NCBI RefSeq assembly: GCF_022921055.1
Contig: NZ_CP095063.1
Span: 248,001 to 312,000, forward strand
Reading direction: 5' to 3'
Source: Hymenobacter volaticus
GTDB taxonomy: Bacteria; Bacteroidota; Bacteroidia; Cytophagales; Hymenobacteraceae
Length of the DNA: 64,000 bases
The notes under the pieces are model-generated. The model searched no databases, was not told where the DNA came from, and was given only the letters and a program-made list of their open reading frames with translations. The stretch's first letter is position 1. Each line of letters opens with the position of its first letter. Positions 20,610 to 32,100 of this stretch are shown one piece after another. The position numbers were made by a program, and so were the translations under genes.

Positions 20610-22023
20610 TTATTGAGGAAGCATTTTGGTCGATGGTCGATAGCCGAGACGATGCACAACCAACAAGCCAACTTTGCTACCCTGGAGCTGACCTTGCCGG
20701 ATAGCATCGGGGAAATGTATGCCCCGTAAAGCCGCGACACGGCTGCTTCTTGGGCAGCTTGCCGAAAGGAAGTGAAATGCCGGGGCGGCAGCCCAAACAC
20801 CCGCTCGGTGGAGTCGAGATAAGCATAAGTCGGCCCGAAATAGTGTTCGAGCACTGTTGCCGCGGCCGTTGAGATGACGGAGTGACCACTTAAATATTCT
20901 GGGAATGGCGGGGTTTGGAGTAGCGGCTTCCATTCAGGGTCGAGATAGCGGCGAATCACTGTTTCGGGCCGAATCCGGTTGCTATGGTATTTCTCTTTCC
21001 AACAGCAAATGAACGCATCGGTGAGGGTGAGCGCCAGCACAGCGTGGATTTGCAAGCTACGGTTAAACGAGAAGTGGCTCTGATGGCAAGCCAAGCCGGC
21101 AATTTTCATCCAGTGCGCCCCCGGCGACATTTTCTTGAGCCCAACTTGTAAGTGCCCCTGGTCTTGCAAAGCAAAGGGTTACAGTCCCAAAAGCTGGCAA
21201 TTTGCCGTTGCTCCCGAGTAAGCGTGTTGCCTACCTGGCGTACGCTGTCCATGAGCTGATAAAAGCCAGAGCCCTTGCTAGGCGAGAACGCGAGCGGAGG
21301 AGCCGGCGCAAATTGTCCTGCCGAATCCAAGAAAAAGGGTCGAATAGAACTGAAGTACGGCTCCACGGCCGCGAAGAAGCCGGGTGGGGTAGGGTACCAA
21401 TAGCCTTCGCCCTCGGTAGGGGCGTAGCGCGGCAGGTCGCTGATGCGGTAGTACTTATCTTGCTTGGCATAGGCGAGCACCGCTTGCGCAACCTGCTGAG
21501 CGTATTGCTGCGAGGCCGTGACTACTGCCGCGGGCATACCTCGATGCCTGCACTCCTCCAGCAGTTCTTGTTCGCGAGCTTGCAACGCTACGCCCGAGGG
21601 CTGTAGCTTGCTCGCTGTCTGGAGGGTGGCTAACAGCGCTGTAAGCTGGGCAGAGTACACCTTTCCCGTCGGCCTAGGAACAGTAAGCGGAACGTGTAGG
21701 CGGCTAGCCATCGAGGGGCAGGTGGAGTCATTTTGCGCCAGCACCTCGTTGCCCGCTAACAGGGCGTAGGCAAAAAAACGAGCGGCCAGCGGCGGATTGG
21801 TGACGTCGTGCATCATTAGCTCGTTCATCTGGTCCACTACCAACCCAATCCGGTCAGCGGTAGGCTCGTAGTCGGTCGGCGTCGGGCGCCGGCAAGATAA
21901 CCACCCGACGCTAGCGACCAGAAGTAACACGCTCAGCAGCAAACGAATTGATGACAACGAGGAGATAATCACACAGGTAAGGGAGTAGGGACTATTCAAC
22001 TTTGCGGGCTTTGGCCGCCTCAA
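20610..22023 (-). CDS. Vanadium-haloperoxidase-like PAP2 lipoprotein (two frame breaks)
   Basis: Repaired length 471 residues. Residues 28-44 are a lipoprotein signal (LLLSVLLLVASVGWLSC), so it is probably anchored in an envelope membrane. The C-terminal half carries the PAP2/vanadate-binding signature: KYHSNRIRP (K-x6-R-P), PEYLSGHSV, and SRLYGGIHFPDA. Missing bases lie near 21173-21178 and in CCCC at 20722-20725; the last motif exists only once the second is restored. Members either oxidise halides with bound vanadate or hydrolyse phosphate esters; sequence alone does not decide. Its start overlaps the end of the 21992-23715 gene by 32 bases, so the two are translationally linked and belong to the SusC/D operon direction. 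Confidence 0.82.
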
Positions 22024-23715
22024 TAGCTTGGGCCACTTGCTCGCGGTACTTGTCGAACGTGTCGTCGGCGAAGGTGATTGTCGGGATGGGGCGCTGACTT
22101 ACTGCCACAGTTCGGGTTTTGCTGAAGCCGTACTCGTGCACGCCCGTGCTGCCCGAACCCGGGGCCGGGGTGCTGAGGTGGTTATAGCTATCGACGTAGG
22201 AGTAGAAGCCGGCCGGGTAGAGTGGGTAGCGCGGCACTTGGGTCAGGGGAAACGCGCTCATCAGGGCATCATAGTGCATTTCGGCAATAGGCAGCACGCC
22301 GGGGTGGCGCTGGGCCAGGTCGGCCACGAGCCGACGGGTACCCTCGTACATATCGGCTTTTGGGTTGTTTTCCCAAAGCCCGGCTATGTCCATGAAATAG
22401 GAATCGAGGTGATAGTTGGTGAGTACTTTATCGATCCGGTTGCGCAGGTAGTTGCGCCACGAGGCCACGCCCACATTCATGACGGGCATCCAGCCGTCGC
22501 CGTGCCGGTCGTTGTCCCAATCCACCCAGTTCAGGTCCCAGTTGTCGCCGTCCACGTGTTGAGTGGCGGCGTCGGCAAACTTCTTGAACTCCGGCAGTTT
22601 GCGGTTGGCCGAGTTGGTGCCAAACATGGCCGAAAAGTGAAATCCCAGCTTGTGACCTTCGTCGATAAGTTGCCGGAAGCCCTGGTCGCCGCCCATGCGC
22701 GGGTCGGTTTGATAGAGCGGATAGTTCCAGTAGTAGCGCCCATCCCAACCGGGCAAAAATACCAGCACGTTCTTGGGCTCGATTTGCGTAGCTATCCACC
22801 GCAAAATGGTAAGCTGCTTGGCGTAGTCGTTGAAAATGAATCCGGTCCAGTGGGCGCCGTGCAGGGCCACTACCAATTTAGTATCGCGCGCCCAAGCCGG
22901 CATGTCGGGTCGGGTGGCGTAGGCCGGAATACGGTAAGCCTGGGCTAGCTGGTCGAAGTGGGGCTTGGCAATGGCCTCGTACGTTGCGGCGGCTCCAATA
23001 CGCCACTGGCAGCTCTGCACCCGCTTGCGCCGCTCCCAGCCGGCCTGCTCGTAAATCAGCTCGGCGCGGTAACTATCGGGGCCGGGTTGTAGGAAAAATC
23101 GGGCCGGGCGCACTTCTGTCTGCCGGGCCGATAAACCGAAAAAACCTCCTTGGGGCTGCTTGATGATGATGAGCGGGGTGGAAAGTTGCCCGAACAGCTG
23201 GGGGTACTCGAACGTGTTTTCGTCGTCGTGCGGGTCCGTGAAGTTGGCGCCGGCCAGCGACAATTCCCCCGCGGAATACCCCGCACCACAGTGCTAATAG
23301 ATTTGATGGGCTGGTTCATCTGGGCCGATACGCGCCACTCCACGCTGCCATCGGGGTTGCGCTGGAGTTCGGCGGTGAGCTCCCCAGCCGCTTTTTCCTG
23401 CCCACCGGCCCAGGTAAAGCCTTGGCACAAATAGCGGAGTCGGTCGCCGGAACGCTCCAGCCGCGTGCGGGCCGGGTCAATGGCGTAAGTGTTCTCGAAC
23501 GTCTGCACCCGAAAGCTGAACTGGAAGCCCGCAAGCTCGGCTGAGGGCTCAGGCCACGCAAAGCTGAACTTCATTTCGCCCTTGCCCTTGGACGGGCTGT
23601 ACACGCCGTCCAGGGAGGTGAGCGGAATCAGCTCATTCTGGGCTTTAACGGGTTGGATTAACACCCCTAACCACCCTAGAGTAGCCAACAAAAGCTTATG
23701 CGTAAAACCTTGCAT
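21992..23715 (-). CDS. Predicted secreted glycosidase, DUF6259-like (frame broken at 23266-23270)
   Basis: Signal peptide from ATG 23715 (MQGFTHKLLLATLGWLGVLIQ), a beta-rich N-terminal region of about 200 residues with FQFSFRVQTFENTYAID and GSVEWRVSAQMNQPIKS, then a probable TIM barrel: VVALHGAHWTGFIFNDYAKQ, NVLVFLPGWDGRYYWNYPLY, DPRMGGDQGFRQLIDEGHKLG, HLDSYFMDIAGLWENN, VLPIAEMHYDALM. Acidic residues in YFMDIAG and IAEMHYD are candidate catalytic groups. One missing base in CCCCC at 23266-23270 breaks IPRGELSLAGANF. Repaired length 574. The resemblance to DUF6259 proteins is from memory; the glycosidase role is inferred from fold and from position in the SusC/D locus. Confidence 0.65.
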
Positions 23716-23795
23716 GCTGTCTGGTGAAAATAAGATAGAAGCGCAACTGGCCAGCAAAGCACTATTATAACTCTGGAAGAAAATTTCAGACTATT

Positions 23796-26700
23796 CTAAT
23801 GCTTTTTAAAAGCATAGGCCTGTAACTCCTGGTTGTTGCGCCCTACTAAAAGCACGCTACCGAGCTGGGTGAAGCTGCGCACGTCTCCTTGCACCCGCAA
23901 ACCCGATTGCCGTTGCGATACCGCCGTGAAGTTACCCCGGCCGTCGCCGCGCAGTAGCAGCCCGTAACCCGCATCGTTGTTGCCGAAACGGATGCGGCAG
24001 TGGGTGCTGTTGCCACCAAGCAATAAGTCAGGGTGACCATCGTGATTGTAGTCGAGGGTGGTAAGGGCGAAAACGGGGGTGTACTGCGCTTCTAAGGGCA
24101 GGGGAGCCAAGCGGTACCTTGCTTGCGAGGTACTCAGCAGACACGCCGTTTGCAGGTAGTTAGCCCGCAACACGTTTGCGTTTTTCAACTCCGCAGCCTG
24201 AAAGATGTTGGTCAGCTGCGCGTCGGCGTAGCTCCGGTAATTCGGAAAACGCGTGCGCGTCATGCTGAGCTGGTCCAATAACTCATCGCGCGACACGAAG
24301 GGGTAGCTTTTGCCTTGCACGTACATGCACAAGATCGGGTCAACGGCCCCGTTGTCGTCGAAGTCTTTGTAGTACAGTTCGGCGGGTTGTTGGTTGGTGG
24401 CTCGGCACTGCGTGTTAAGGCCCATATTGCCGATCACAAGGTCAGGACGATTGTCTTGGTTGAGGTCGGTTACCAATAGCTTGTTCCACCAGCCCGATAA
24501 CTTGCCGGGCAGGTAGGTAGTGGTTTCATCGGTTAGCTGTCCGTTGTGGTTGATCCATACTTGTACCGGCAGCCATTCGCCGACCGTCACCAAGTCAGGG
24601 TGCTGGTCCTGATTCAAATCCACCCAGGCGGCATCCGTAACCATACCTAGCTGCCTTAGGGTGGGAGCTAAACTGGCCGTCTGATCGTGAAAGCGGCCGT
24701 GCCCGTCGTTAACTAACAGATAGCTGGTTGGCGGCTCGGGGTAGCGGCCCGGCGTCACGCGGCCCCCAACAAATAAATCGGGTGAGTTATCGCCGTTCAC
24801 GTCGGCTACCCGCACGCAGCCGGTACTGGTGGGCATGGCGGGCAAACTACCTGCGGGACTTTTAGTGAAGTTGCCGCGCCCATCGTTGAGGTAAAGCCGG
24901 TCTTGCAGGAGCGCATCTCCGGGCAAGAAATTGTCGTACCCGCCGCTGGCCACGTAAAGGTCTAAGTCGCCGTCGCGGTCCACATCCAGGAAAGCCGCGT
25001 CGGTGTCTTCGTGTAGGTAGTCCGCTTCCAGGGCTGGTTGGGGCAACTCAGTGAATCGTCCCGCCTTTTGCTGCACGTAGACGCGGCTCCGGTAACCCGA
25101 AGCGCCTCCCATAAACACATCGGGCCGGCCGTCGTTATTTACGTCGGCCTGTACCAAGCACGGGCCGCTGTAAGACAAGCTGTTAACCAGCAAAGGCTGG
25201 CGTTTGAAATCATTGACGTTGTTTTCCGTTGCCACGGCGGCAATCGGCGGAGTTACCGCGGTAAACACAGGGTCCGCCGTCTGTTTATTGGCTAACTCCG
25301 GCGCGCTAGCGTCCGCTTCCCGCAGTACCAGCACATGGCCTGCGGGCACGGAGCGCACCACCTGCTGTTGCCCGCTAGGCCACGTCACCCGCACCGAATC
25401 AATCTGACGCCGCTGGCCCAGGCCAAAATGCAGCACCGGCGACACGCTGGATTGGTAACCGCGCCCAACTAGTTGTTCCTGCGTCTGCGTGACGTTGCCG
25501 GTGTAGAGCTGCACTTTGGCCCCAATACCGAGGCGGTTGGCTCCAACTCCTGCCAGTTGCACGGAAAGGCCCCGGTTTGCGGGTTTCTTCTCCGCGGTAT
25601 TGCGGTAGAGGAAGGCGGGTCCGTTTAAGTTGTTGACCACTATATCCAGGTCGCCGTCGTTGTCGAGGTCGGCGTAGGCGGCACCGTTGCTGTTCGCTGG
25701 TTCGGTGATGCCCCACGCGGTGCTGGCGTTGGTGAACGTCGCGCCCCCGGTGTTGCGGAAGGCGTAGCCCACCACGTTCGAGGAAGGCATCTTGCGCACC
25801 AAGTCCAGCAAGTTCTTGCGCTGCACGTCGCCCTGGCGGTCGTGCAGAAAGTCGCCCATGTACTTAAGAAAGTCTAGGTTGGTGTAGTCGTGCAAAAAGC
25901 CATTCGTAAGAAACAGGTCCTTCCAGCCGTCGTTGTCGTAATCGGCTACCAGGGGAGCCCAGCTCCAATCCGTATTGGAAACACCCGCGAGTTGCCCTAT
26001 TTCGCTGAAGGTGCTGTTACCATTGTTGAGGTGCAGCATGTTGCGCATGTACTGCTTATGCAAACCAGCTTCGTTTCGAATGCGAAACAGCTCGTAATTG
26101 TCGCTGGCAAAGAGCAGCTTCTGTCGCCGGTTGTCTTCAGGCAACATGTCGAGCGTGCAAACGTCGGCGTAGCCGTCGTTGTTGAGGTCGGCCGCGTCGT
26201 TGCCCATCGACGACAAGGACGTATGCCCCATCTGCTGGCCGAGCTGGTCGGTGAACGTGCCGTCGTGGTTGTTGATGTACAGGTAATCAGGGGCCAGGTA
26301 GTCGTTGGAAAGGTAGATGTCGGGCCAACCGTCGTTGTTGAGGTCGGCCACCGAGGCGCCGAGCGCAAAGGTCAGCCGCGTATTCAGCAAACCGGCCGCC
26401 GTGGCTACTTCCCGAAACCGGGGCAATTCTCCTGGTCGGGCGCCTTCGTTGCGGTAGAGCTTAATCCCCGTTTGCGCGTCGGGCGTGCGCATTAGTTGCT
26501 TGATGTAGAACTCGTCGAGGTTCTCGAACCGACGGGGGCTGTGGTTGAGCAGCAGCATGTCCAGGTCCTGGTCTTTGTCGTAGTCGAAAAAAACGGCCTG
26601 GGTGCTATAGGCCGAGTCGGCCAGCTCGCACGCCGCTGCTTGCTCGCGGAAATGGGGTACTCCTTGTTGGTCGTTTCCGAGGTTGAGGAACAGCTGATTT

Positions 26701-27149
26701 CGACGGAACTGGCCTGGCAGGTCGCCCGATCGGCACACGTAAAGGTCGAGGTGGCCGTCCGCGTTGAGGTCCACCATCGTGACGCCCGTTTTCCAGCCGA
26801 GCGGCAGCGCCACACCAGCCGTGGCCGTTACGTCCTCGAAGCGCAGGTTGCCTTTGTTGAGGTACAGTTTGTTGGCGCCTTTATTGGCCGTGAAATAGAT
26901 ATCATCTAAACCATCGCCATTCACATCACCGAGCGCCACCCCGCCGCCGTTGTAGGTGTATTCGTAGACCAGCACGTTGGTTGTTTCATCCTCAACTAAA
27001 TCGTTGCGAAACGTAACGTGGCTTTGCGTGGCGGGCACCAGTTGAAAAAGGGCGTCTTTGTTTGCCGTCATTCGCTGCTTTTGCTGGCACCCAGCCAGGC
27101 ACCACCAAGCGAGCAAAAGAGCAGCAGAACGCAAACGCCAAACACGCAT
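23796..27149 (-). CDS. FG-GAP/VCBS-repeat lipoprotein with ASPIC/UnbV domain
   Basis: 1117-residue lipoprotein (LLLAWWCLAGCQQK) built of beta-propeller repeats. Calcium-binding-type loops recur: DVNGDGLDDIYF, DLNADGHLDLYV, DYDKDQDLDMLL, DLNNDGWPDIYL, DLDNDGDLDIVV, DVNNDGRPDVFM, DVDRDGDLDLYV, DLNQDQHPDLVT. Between the two propeller-like halves, about residues 525-620, is an ASPIC/UnbV module: LGIGAKVQLYTG, LVGRGYQSSVSPVLHFGLGQ, VTWPSGQQQ. The frame is intact. Such proteins often accompany SusC/SusD pairs and are thought to sit on the cell surface and bind glycans or partners; no enzymatic role is established. It lies 80 bases upstream of the predicted glycosidase on the same strand. Confidence 0.9.
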   Translation of the reverse strand: MRVWRLRSAALLLAWWCLAGCQQKQRMTANKDALFQLVPATQSHVTFRNDLVEDETTNVLVYEYTYNGGGVALGDVNGDGLDDIYFTANKGANKLYLNKGNLRFEDVTATAGVALPLGWKTGVTMVDLNADGHLDLYVCRSGDLPGQFRRNQLFLNLGNDQQGVPHFREQAAACELADSAYSTQAVFFDYDKDQDLDMLLLNHSPRRFENLDEFYIKQLMRTPDAQTGIKLYRNEGARPGELPRFREVATAAGLLNTRLTFALGASVADLNNDGWPDIYLSNDYLAPDYLYINNHDGTFTDQLGQQMGHTSLSSMGNDAADLNNDGYADVCTLDMLPEDNRRQKLLFASDNYELFRIRNEAGLHKQYMRNMLHLNNGNSTFSEIGQLAGVSNTDWSWAPLVADYDNDGWKDLFLTNGFLHDYTNLDFLKYMGDFLHDRQGDVQRKNLLDLVRKMPSSNVVGYAFRNTGGATFTNASTAWGITEPANSNGAAYADLDNDGDLDIVVNNLNGPAFLYRNTAEKKPANRGLSVQLAGVGANRLGIGAKVQLYTGNVTQTQEQLVGRGYQSSVSPVLHFGLGQRRQIDSVRVTWPSGQQQVVRSVPAGHVLVLREADASAPELANKQTADPVFTAVTPPIAAVATENNVNDFKRQPLLVNSLSYSGPCLVQADVNNDGRPDVFMGGASGYRSRVYVQQKAGRFTELPQPALEADYLHEDTDAAFLDVDRDGDLDLYVASGGYDNFLPGDALLQDRLYLNDGRGNFTKSPAGSLPAMPTSTGCVRVADVNGDNSPDLFVGGRVTPGRYPEPPTSYLLVNDGHGRFHDQTASLAPTLRQLGMVTDAAWVDLNQDQHPDLVTVGEWLPVQVWINHNGQLTDETTTYLPGKLSGWWNKLLVTDLNQDNRPDLVIGNMGLNTQCRATNQQPAELYYKDFDDNGAVDPILCMYVQGKSYPFVSRDELLDQLSMTRTRFPNYRSYADAQLTNIFQAAELKNANVLRANYLQTACLLSTSQARYRLAPLPLEAQYTPVFALTTLDYNHDGHPDLLLGGNSTHCRIRFGNNDAGYGLLLRGDGRGNFTAVSQRQSGLRVQGDVRSFTQLGSVLLVGRNNQELQAYAFKKH

Positions 27150-27506
27150 AGTAAGAGAGGGCGGTAATTATTGGTGAGAAAAGAGAGCAGGAACGTAACT
27201 GCCAGAGTGGTGCTCTTAGTAAAGCTGGTGGGCGTAAGCAGTTTTAAGTTGTGCATTCCCCTTGCTTCAGCACTTACAATCGTGCAACACCACCCAGCAA
27301 TCCAATCAAATTCCCACAAAAGTTGGTCTGCTGCTGAAAAGCGGCGCCCGCATTACGTGCGTTCTAGCGCTTGATTTCTGCTCTATAGAAAATCAAGCGA
27401 AGACGCTGCGGACGCCGGGTGATACTGCACGTTGTGAGGCGCAAGCCCATGGCCATGAAAGGTATAGACTTGCTGAGCTAGTAGATTAAAGGTGCCCAAG
27501 TGCCAG
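27150..27506. other. Gap between susD-like gene and FG-GAP gene
   Basis: 357 bases, the only sizeable gap in the 20.6-34.4 kb gene run. It may hold a second promoter for the downstream genes. The only feature I noted is half of the CAATCGATTG operator (ACAATCG at 27277-27283), whose other half does not match. Confidence 0.45.
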
Positions 27507-29132
27507 TTAGTAGCCGGGGTTTTGCTTTAAGTTGGCGTTGGTGTTGAGCACGTTTTGCGGGATGGGCATCAGGGTGCGGTAGTCGCCGTTGGGCACGTGC
27601 GACAGCCACGACTTCTTGGTATAGATGCCGAATCGTATCATGTCTTGGCGGCGGTGACCTTCGCCGGTGAATTCCCAGCCAAGCTCGTCCAGGAACCGCC
27701 CATATTGAATGTCGGAGCCGCCTTCCACCGGGCTCACCACGTTGTTGCGCGCCGGGCCGTATTGGTAGGAACTGCCCTTGAGCAAGTCGGCCGCCGTCAC
27801 TGTGGCTTTGGCCGGGCTGGTGAAATTGCGCTGCCGTACCTGCGTTACCAGCTCGGCGGCGGGCGCGCCCATCCCCAGGCGCAGCATCGATTCGGCCTTC
27901 ATCATCAGGATGTCGGCGTAGCGGAACAACGGAAAATCGTTGCTTAAATCAACCCGGACGCCTTGTTTGATTTCGAATTTGCCGACCCGGAAGCCGTCCA
28001 CCTCCGCCGAGTTGTCGATGCCTGGCAGCGTATTGGTGAAAACCAACGGCTTGCCGGTGTAGGCCCCGAACACGCCTACTAGTGGCGCGCCCGTGGAAGA
28101 GTACTGTTGACCCTGAATCCACCCCTGCTTGAGGCGATTGTCATCTGGGTCGTAGGTGTTGATGAACTGTGGAATGGCGCAGATACCCCCGCCCCACATA
28201 CTGGCCTGCGCATTGTAGGTGGCTTGGTTTTGTGGCTGCAGGGTTTGCATGTGAATGCGGAAGCCCGTGGCGTACACCTCGTCGAAGGGAATAGCAAACA
28301 CGATTTCTTTGGAGCCCTCGTTCTGCGTTTTGAACACGTTGGCTTGAATCGGTTCGAGCGAGTACTTGCCGGAGCTAATTACGGCGTCGCAGGCGGCAAT
28401 GCACTTCACCCACTCGGCTTGCCCAGTGTACACCTGCGCGTTGAGGTACATCTTGGCCAGCAACGCCTGCGCCGCCCACTTGTTGCTGAATCGGCCGTAC
28501 GTGGTGGCGTCCGCTACGTCGCTGAGCAGGGGCAAGGATTCCGTAACTTCTTTGACAACGAAGTCATACACTTGCTTGCGGGTGTTCTGCTCGGGCAAAA
28601 AGCCAGCCGGCACATCAAACCGTTCCACAATCGGCACGTTGCCAAACAAGTCGCACAGCATGTAGTAGTACGAGGCCCGCAACACGCGCAGTTCCGCCAC
28701 GAGTTGCTCTTTGCCCGTCGGCACCGGTACCTGGCCCGACTCCACTTGGTAGAGGATGCGGTTGCAGTTGGTGATGCCGGCGAACGATTGGGTCCAGGCG
28801 TCGCGCGGGGTGGCATCCAGAGCCGTCCACTTGTGCTCGTGCAGGCGCCGGAACGAGCCATCGTCCACCCAGCCGTTGGGGCGGGCTGGCGTCACGGTTT
28901 CGTCGGTGGAGGTTTCGTTGATGCGGTACACCCCGTTGAACTCCAAGTACAGGGGCCGCCACGTGTTGTAAGCGGGACCAATCAGGGCCAGCAAATCCTG
29001 CGAGGTGGGCGTGAACTGATTGGTGACAATCTGATTGTAGCTCTCGTCGTCGAGTTTGGTGCAGGCGTTGAATAAAGTGAGGGCGGCCGTTGCCAGCAAG
29101 CTAACGCGCAAAGACTTAGCAGTGGTTTTCAT
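27507..29132 (-). CDS. SusD/RagB-family glycan-binding lipoprotein
   Basis: 541-residue outer-membrane surface lipoprotein with lipobox TLFNAC. Family landmarks: an N-terminal helical region (LLALIGPAYNTWRP, AWTQSFAGITNCNRILYQVE), AELRVLRASYYYMLCDLFGNVPIVE, YDFVVKEVTESLPLL, SNKWAAQALLAKMYLNA, and a C-terminal FPLFRYADILMMKAESMLR followed by DELGWEFTGEGHRRQDMIRFG. SusD proteins cap the SusC channel and deliver oligosaccharides. Its start is 16 bases from the susC stop, so the pair is co-transcribed. Substrate is inferred to be an arabinose-containing glycan from the GH127 neighbour. Confidence 0.96.
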   Translation of the reverse strand: MKTTAKSLRVSLLATAALTLFNACTKLDDESYNQIVTNQFTPTSQDLLALIGPAYNTWRPLYLEFNGVYRINETSTDETVTPARPNGWVDDGSFRRLHEHKWTALDATPRDAWTQSFAGITNCNRILYQVESGQVPVPTGKEQLVAELRVLRASYYYMLCDLFGNVPIVERFDVPAGFLPEQNTRKQVYDFVVKEVTESLPLLSDVADATTYGRFSNKWAAQALLAKMYLNAQVYTGQAEWVKCIAACDAVISSGKYSLEPIQANVFKTQNEGSKEIVFAIPFDEVYATGFRIHMQTLQPQNQATYNAQASMWGGGICAIPQFINTYDPDDNRLKQGWIQGQQYSSTGAPLVGVFGAYTGKPLVFTNTLPGIDNSAEVDGFRVGKFEIKQGVRVDLSNDFPLFRYADILMMKAESMLRLGMGAPAAELVTQVRQRNFTSPAKATVTAADLLKGSSYQYGPARNNVVSPVEGGSDIQYGRFLDELGWEFTGEGHRRQDMIRFGIYTKKSWLSHVPNGDYRTLMPIPQNVLNTNANLKQNPGY

Positions 29133-29148
29133 GATAAGAGCAGGCGGG

Positions 29149-32100
29149 TTAGAAGGTTAGGTTGGCACCAAGCGTGAAAGTGCGTACCGTCGGGTACTTG
29201 TCGCGTTCATCGTTGCCGGCCGCCAGGCCGATGCGGTTCACTTCCGGATCAATACCCGAGTAGCCCGTGATGGTGAAGGTGTTCAGCGTTGAGACATACA
29301 GGCGCATGTTCTTGACGTGCTTCACCAAGTTCGGCTTGAAGTTGTAGCCGAGGGTGATGTTGTCGATCTTCCAGAAGTCGCCGTCCTCGATGTAGTAGCT
29401 GTTGTACTCCAGGGGCATGCTGGTGGCCAGCACCGCCTTGTCGAACACCTTGTCGTAGGCCGTGCTGAGGCGGTTGTACTGCGTTACGCCAGTGTTTTCG
29501 TAGTACATGCGCTGGAAGTTCAGAATCTGGTAGCCGAACGCGCCGCGCATTGTGATGCCTAAGTCCAGGCGCTTGTACTGGAAGTTGTTGTTCCAGCCGG
29601 CATAATACTTAGGCAAGCCGTTGCCGAGCACCTGCTTGTCGTCTTCGCTGTGCGTGAATTGGCTGTAGGGCAGCCGCTCACCCGATTTGTTTTCGTAGAT
29701 CCATTGCCCGTCATCGGTTACGTCCACCACTTTGTAGCCGTAGAAATCCCCGAGTCGTTTGCCAACTTCCACCCGGTGCGTGTAGGTTTGGATGGGTTCC
29801 CCGGTGTAGCCGGTGGTAAAGAAGTTGTTGGTGAGCGTGTAGAGGTCGTTGGTAAGCGAGACGAGTTTGTTGCGGTTGGTTGAAAAGTTGAAACTGGAAT
29901 TCCATACAAAACTCTTGGTTTGCACGGGTATCAAGTTGAGCAGTACCTCGAAGCCCTTGTTTTCCATGGAACCCACATTGGCAGTGGTGGTAGTGAACAA
30001 GTTGGGCGGCGAGGGCACCTGGTAGTCGTAAAGCAGGCCGTTGGTGCGCCGGATATAGTAGTCCAACGTACCGCCGATGCGCCCTTTAAAGAAAGAGTAA
30101 TCGAGCCCGACGTTGGTTTCGTGTTTTTCCTCCCAGCGCAACGACGGGTTGGGGTTGCTTACCGGGCTCAGGGCCTGTACCCATGTGCCGTTCGATAGGA
30201 AGTAGCCAGTATACCCCAACCGGGCCACGCCCAGAAAGGAAGAATTCGGCGCCGTACCTGTTACCCCGTAGCCAGCCCGCAGCTTCAAGTCGTCGAGGAA
30301 GGTGGCATCCTGCAGGAAATTCTCTTGATTGATGCGCCAGCCCACCGACACGGCCGGGAAGGTACCCCAGGGCTGTTCGGCCCCGAGAAAGCGAGACGAG
30401 GCCTCGCGGCGCACGCTAGCCAGCAGCAGATACTTTTCCTTGTAGTTGTAAGTGACGCGACCGAAGAAGCCCACCAAGTTCCACTGGTTTTTGTCGCTGT
30501 ACATCGGCGCGCGGCCTAAGCGCAGAGCATTACCGATGCCGATGTTGTTGTACGTAAACAGATCCGTAGGAAAGTCCCAGTTCGACTGGTAGTAGTTCTC
30601 GGACGTGTTCTGCTGATAGCTGTAGCCGCCGAGCACCGACACGCGGTGCTCACCGAAGCTGCGGTTGTAGGCCGCCGTCAATTCCGCTAACTTCTCGACT
30701 ACCTGCGTGGTGCCGCGGGAAGCGTAGCCGTTCAGGCCGTCGCGCAGGGTAGAGGGGTGCTGCTTGGTTTCCGAGTAACCTCGCACTTGGTTGTAGCGCG
30801 TGTTCGAGGTCAGGGCTTTCAGCTGCAAGTTGTCGATGGGTTCCCAGGCCAGGCTCCCGTTCAAGCGCGTGTTCTGGTAGGAGTTCTGCCCATCCGATTC
30901 GTAGAGGCGCGAAAGCGGATTCTCGTAGTTGAACAAAGACAGCTGCTGCGCGTACGTGCCGTCCGGGTTGTAGATCGGCGCGGTAGGGTTACGAATAACG
31001 GCTTGCCGGTAGGTGTAGCCATTGAAAGCGCGACCCTCGCCGAAGTTGCCACCGTCCGGAATGCCGAAGTTGCCGCCGTCCACCGTTGCCGTGTAGCGGT
31101 TGTTGCTATTGAGAATTCCGAGGTTAACCTTTACCCGGCCGTCGAACATGGCGTGGTTGATGTCGGCGCGCCCAGTGAACGTGCGGTTGTCGGACTTCTG
31201 GAAAATGCCCTCGAAGTAGCGGTAGTTGCCGTTAATCAGGTAATTGGTTTGGGCATTGCCACCCTTAAACGTCACGTTGTGCACGTGAATCAGCGGTTTT
31301 TGGCTGATTTCCTTGATCCAGTCGGTGCTGCTGCCCTGGTCGGTGAAAGCGACTCCTTCCCCAAGCCGCTGCCGATATTCGCTGGCCGTAAGCATTTCGG
31401 GGCGGCGCGCAATGCGCTGGGTGCTCACGTAGCCGCTGTACTCGATGGTAGGGTCAATGTTGCCTTTCGGGCGGCGCGTGGTGATAAGAATCACCCCGTT
31501 GGTGCCCCGCGTGCCGTAAATAGCGGCCGCCGAACCATCCTTGAGCACGTCAATCGACTCGATATCTTCCGGCGCTACCGTGTTCAGCGTACCTGGTATA
31601 CCGTCGATGAGCACGAGCGGCTGAGTGCTCGAATTCAGCGTTGCTGTACCGCGCAGTAGGATCTGGCTGTTGGCCGTCGGGTCGCCGCTGGGGCTACTTA
31701 CGGTGAGGCCCGCCACCTTGCCTTGCAACAACTGCCCAGCATCCTTGGTCGCGCCCTTAATGAAGCTCTCCTCCTTTACACTAGCTACCGAGCTAGTAAG
31801 GTCGGCGCGCCGCTGGGTGCCGTAGCCCACCACCACGACGTCGCCAAGTGCTTTGGTATCGGGTTGCAACGTTACGTTGATAACGGTGCGTCCTCCTACG
31901 GTTATTTCCTGCGCCGTGGAGCCCACAAAGCTGAAAACCAGCACCGCGTTGTCGGGAGCCGTTAGCGAATAATTGCCGTCGGCATCGGTCTGCGCCCCGC
32001 TCGTAGTGCCTTTTACGACCACGTTTACGCCGGGCAAAGCTGCCCCTTTGTTGTCAACCACCCGGCCTTTGATTGGTCCGTCGGCTTGAAAAACAAGCTT

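Noticed and set aside
8178..23757. Treating the many split genes as pseudogenes in a decaying region
   Set aside because: Every break is a single missing base, with all motifs intact on both sides and no internal stops within frames; decay would also give insertions, stops and larger deletions.
27277..27287. A fourth LacI-type operator before the FG-GAP gene (ACAATCGTGCA)
   Set aside because: Only one half matches the CAATCGATTG palindrome; the other half does not pair.
28107..29075. Long plus-strand open frame inside the SusD gene (also 30757-31659 inside SusC)
   Set aside because: Val/Gly/His-rich antisense shadows created by GC-rich codons of the real genes.
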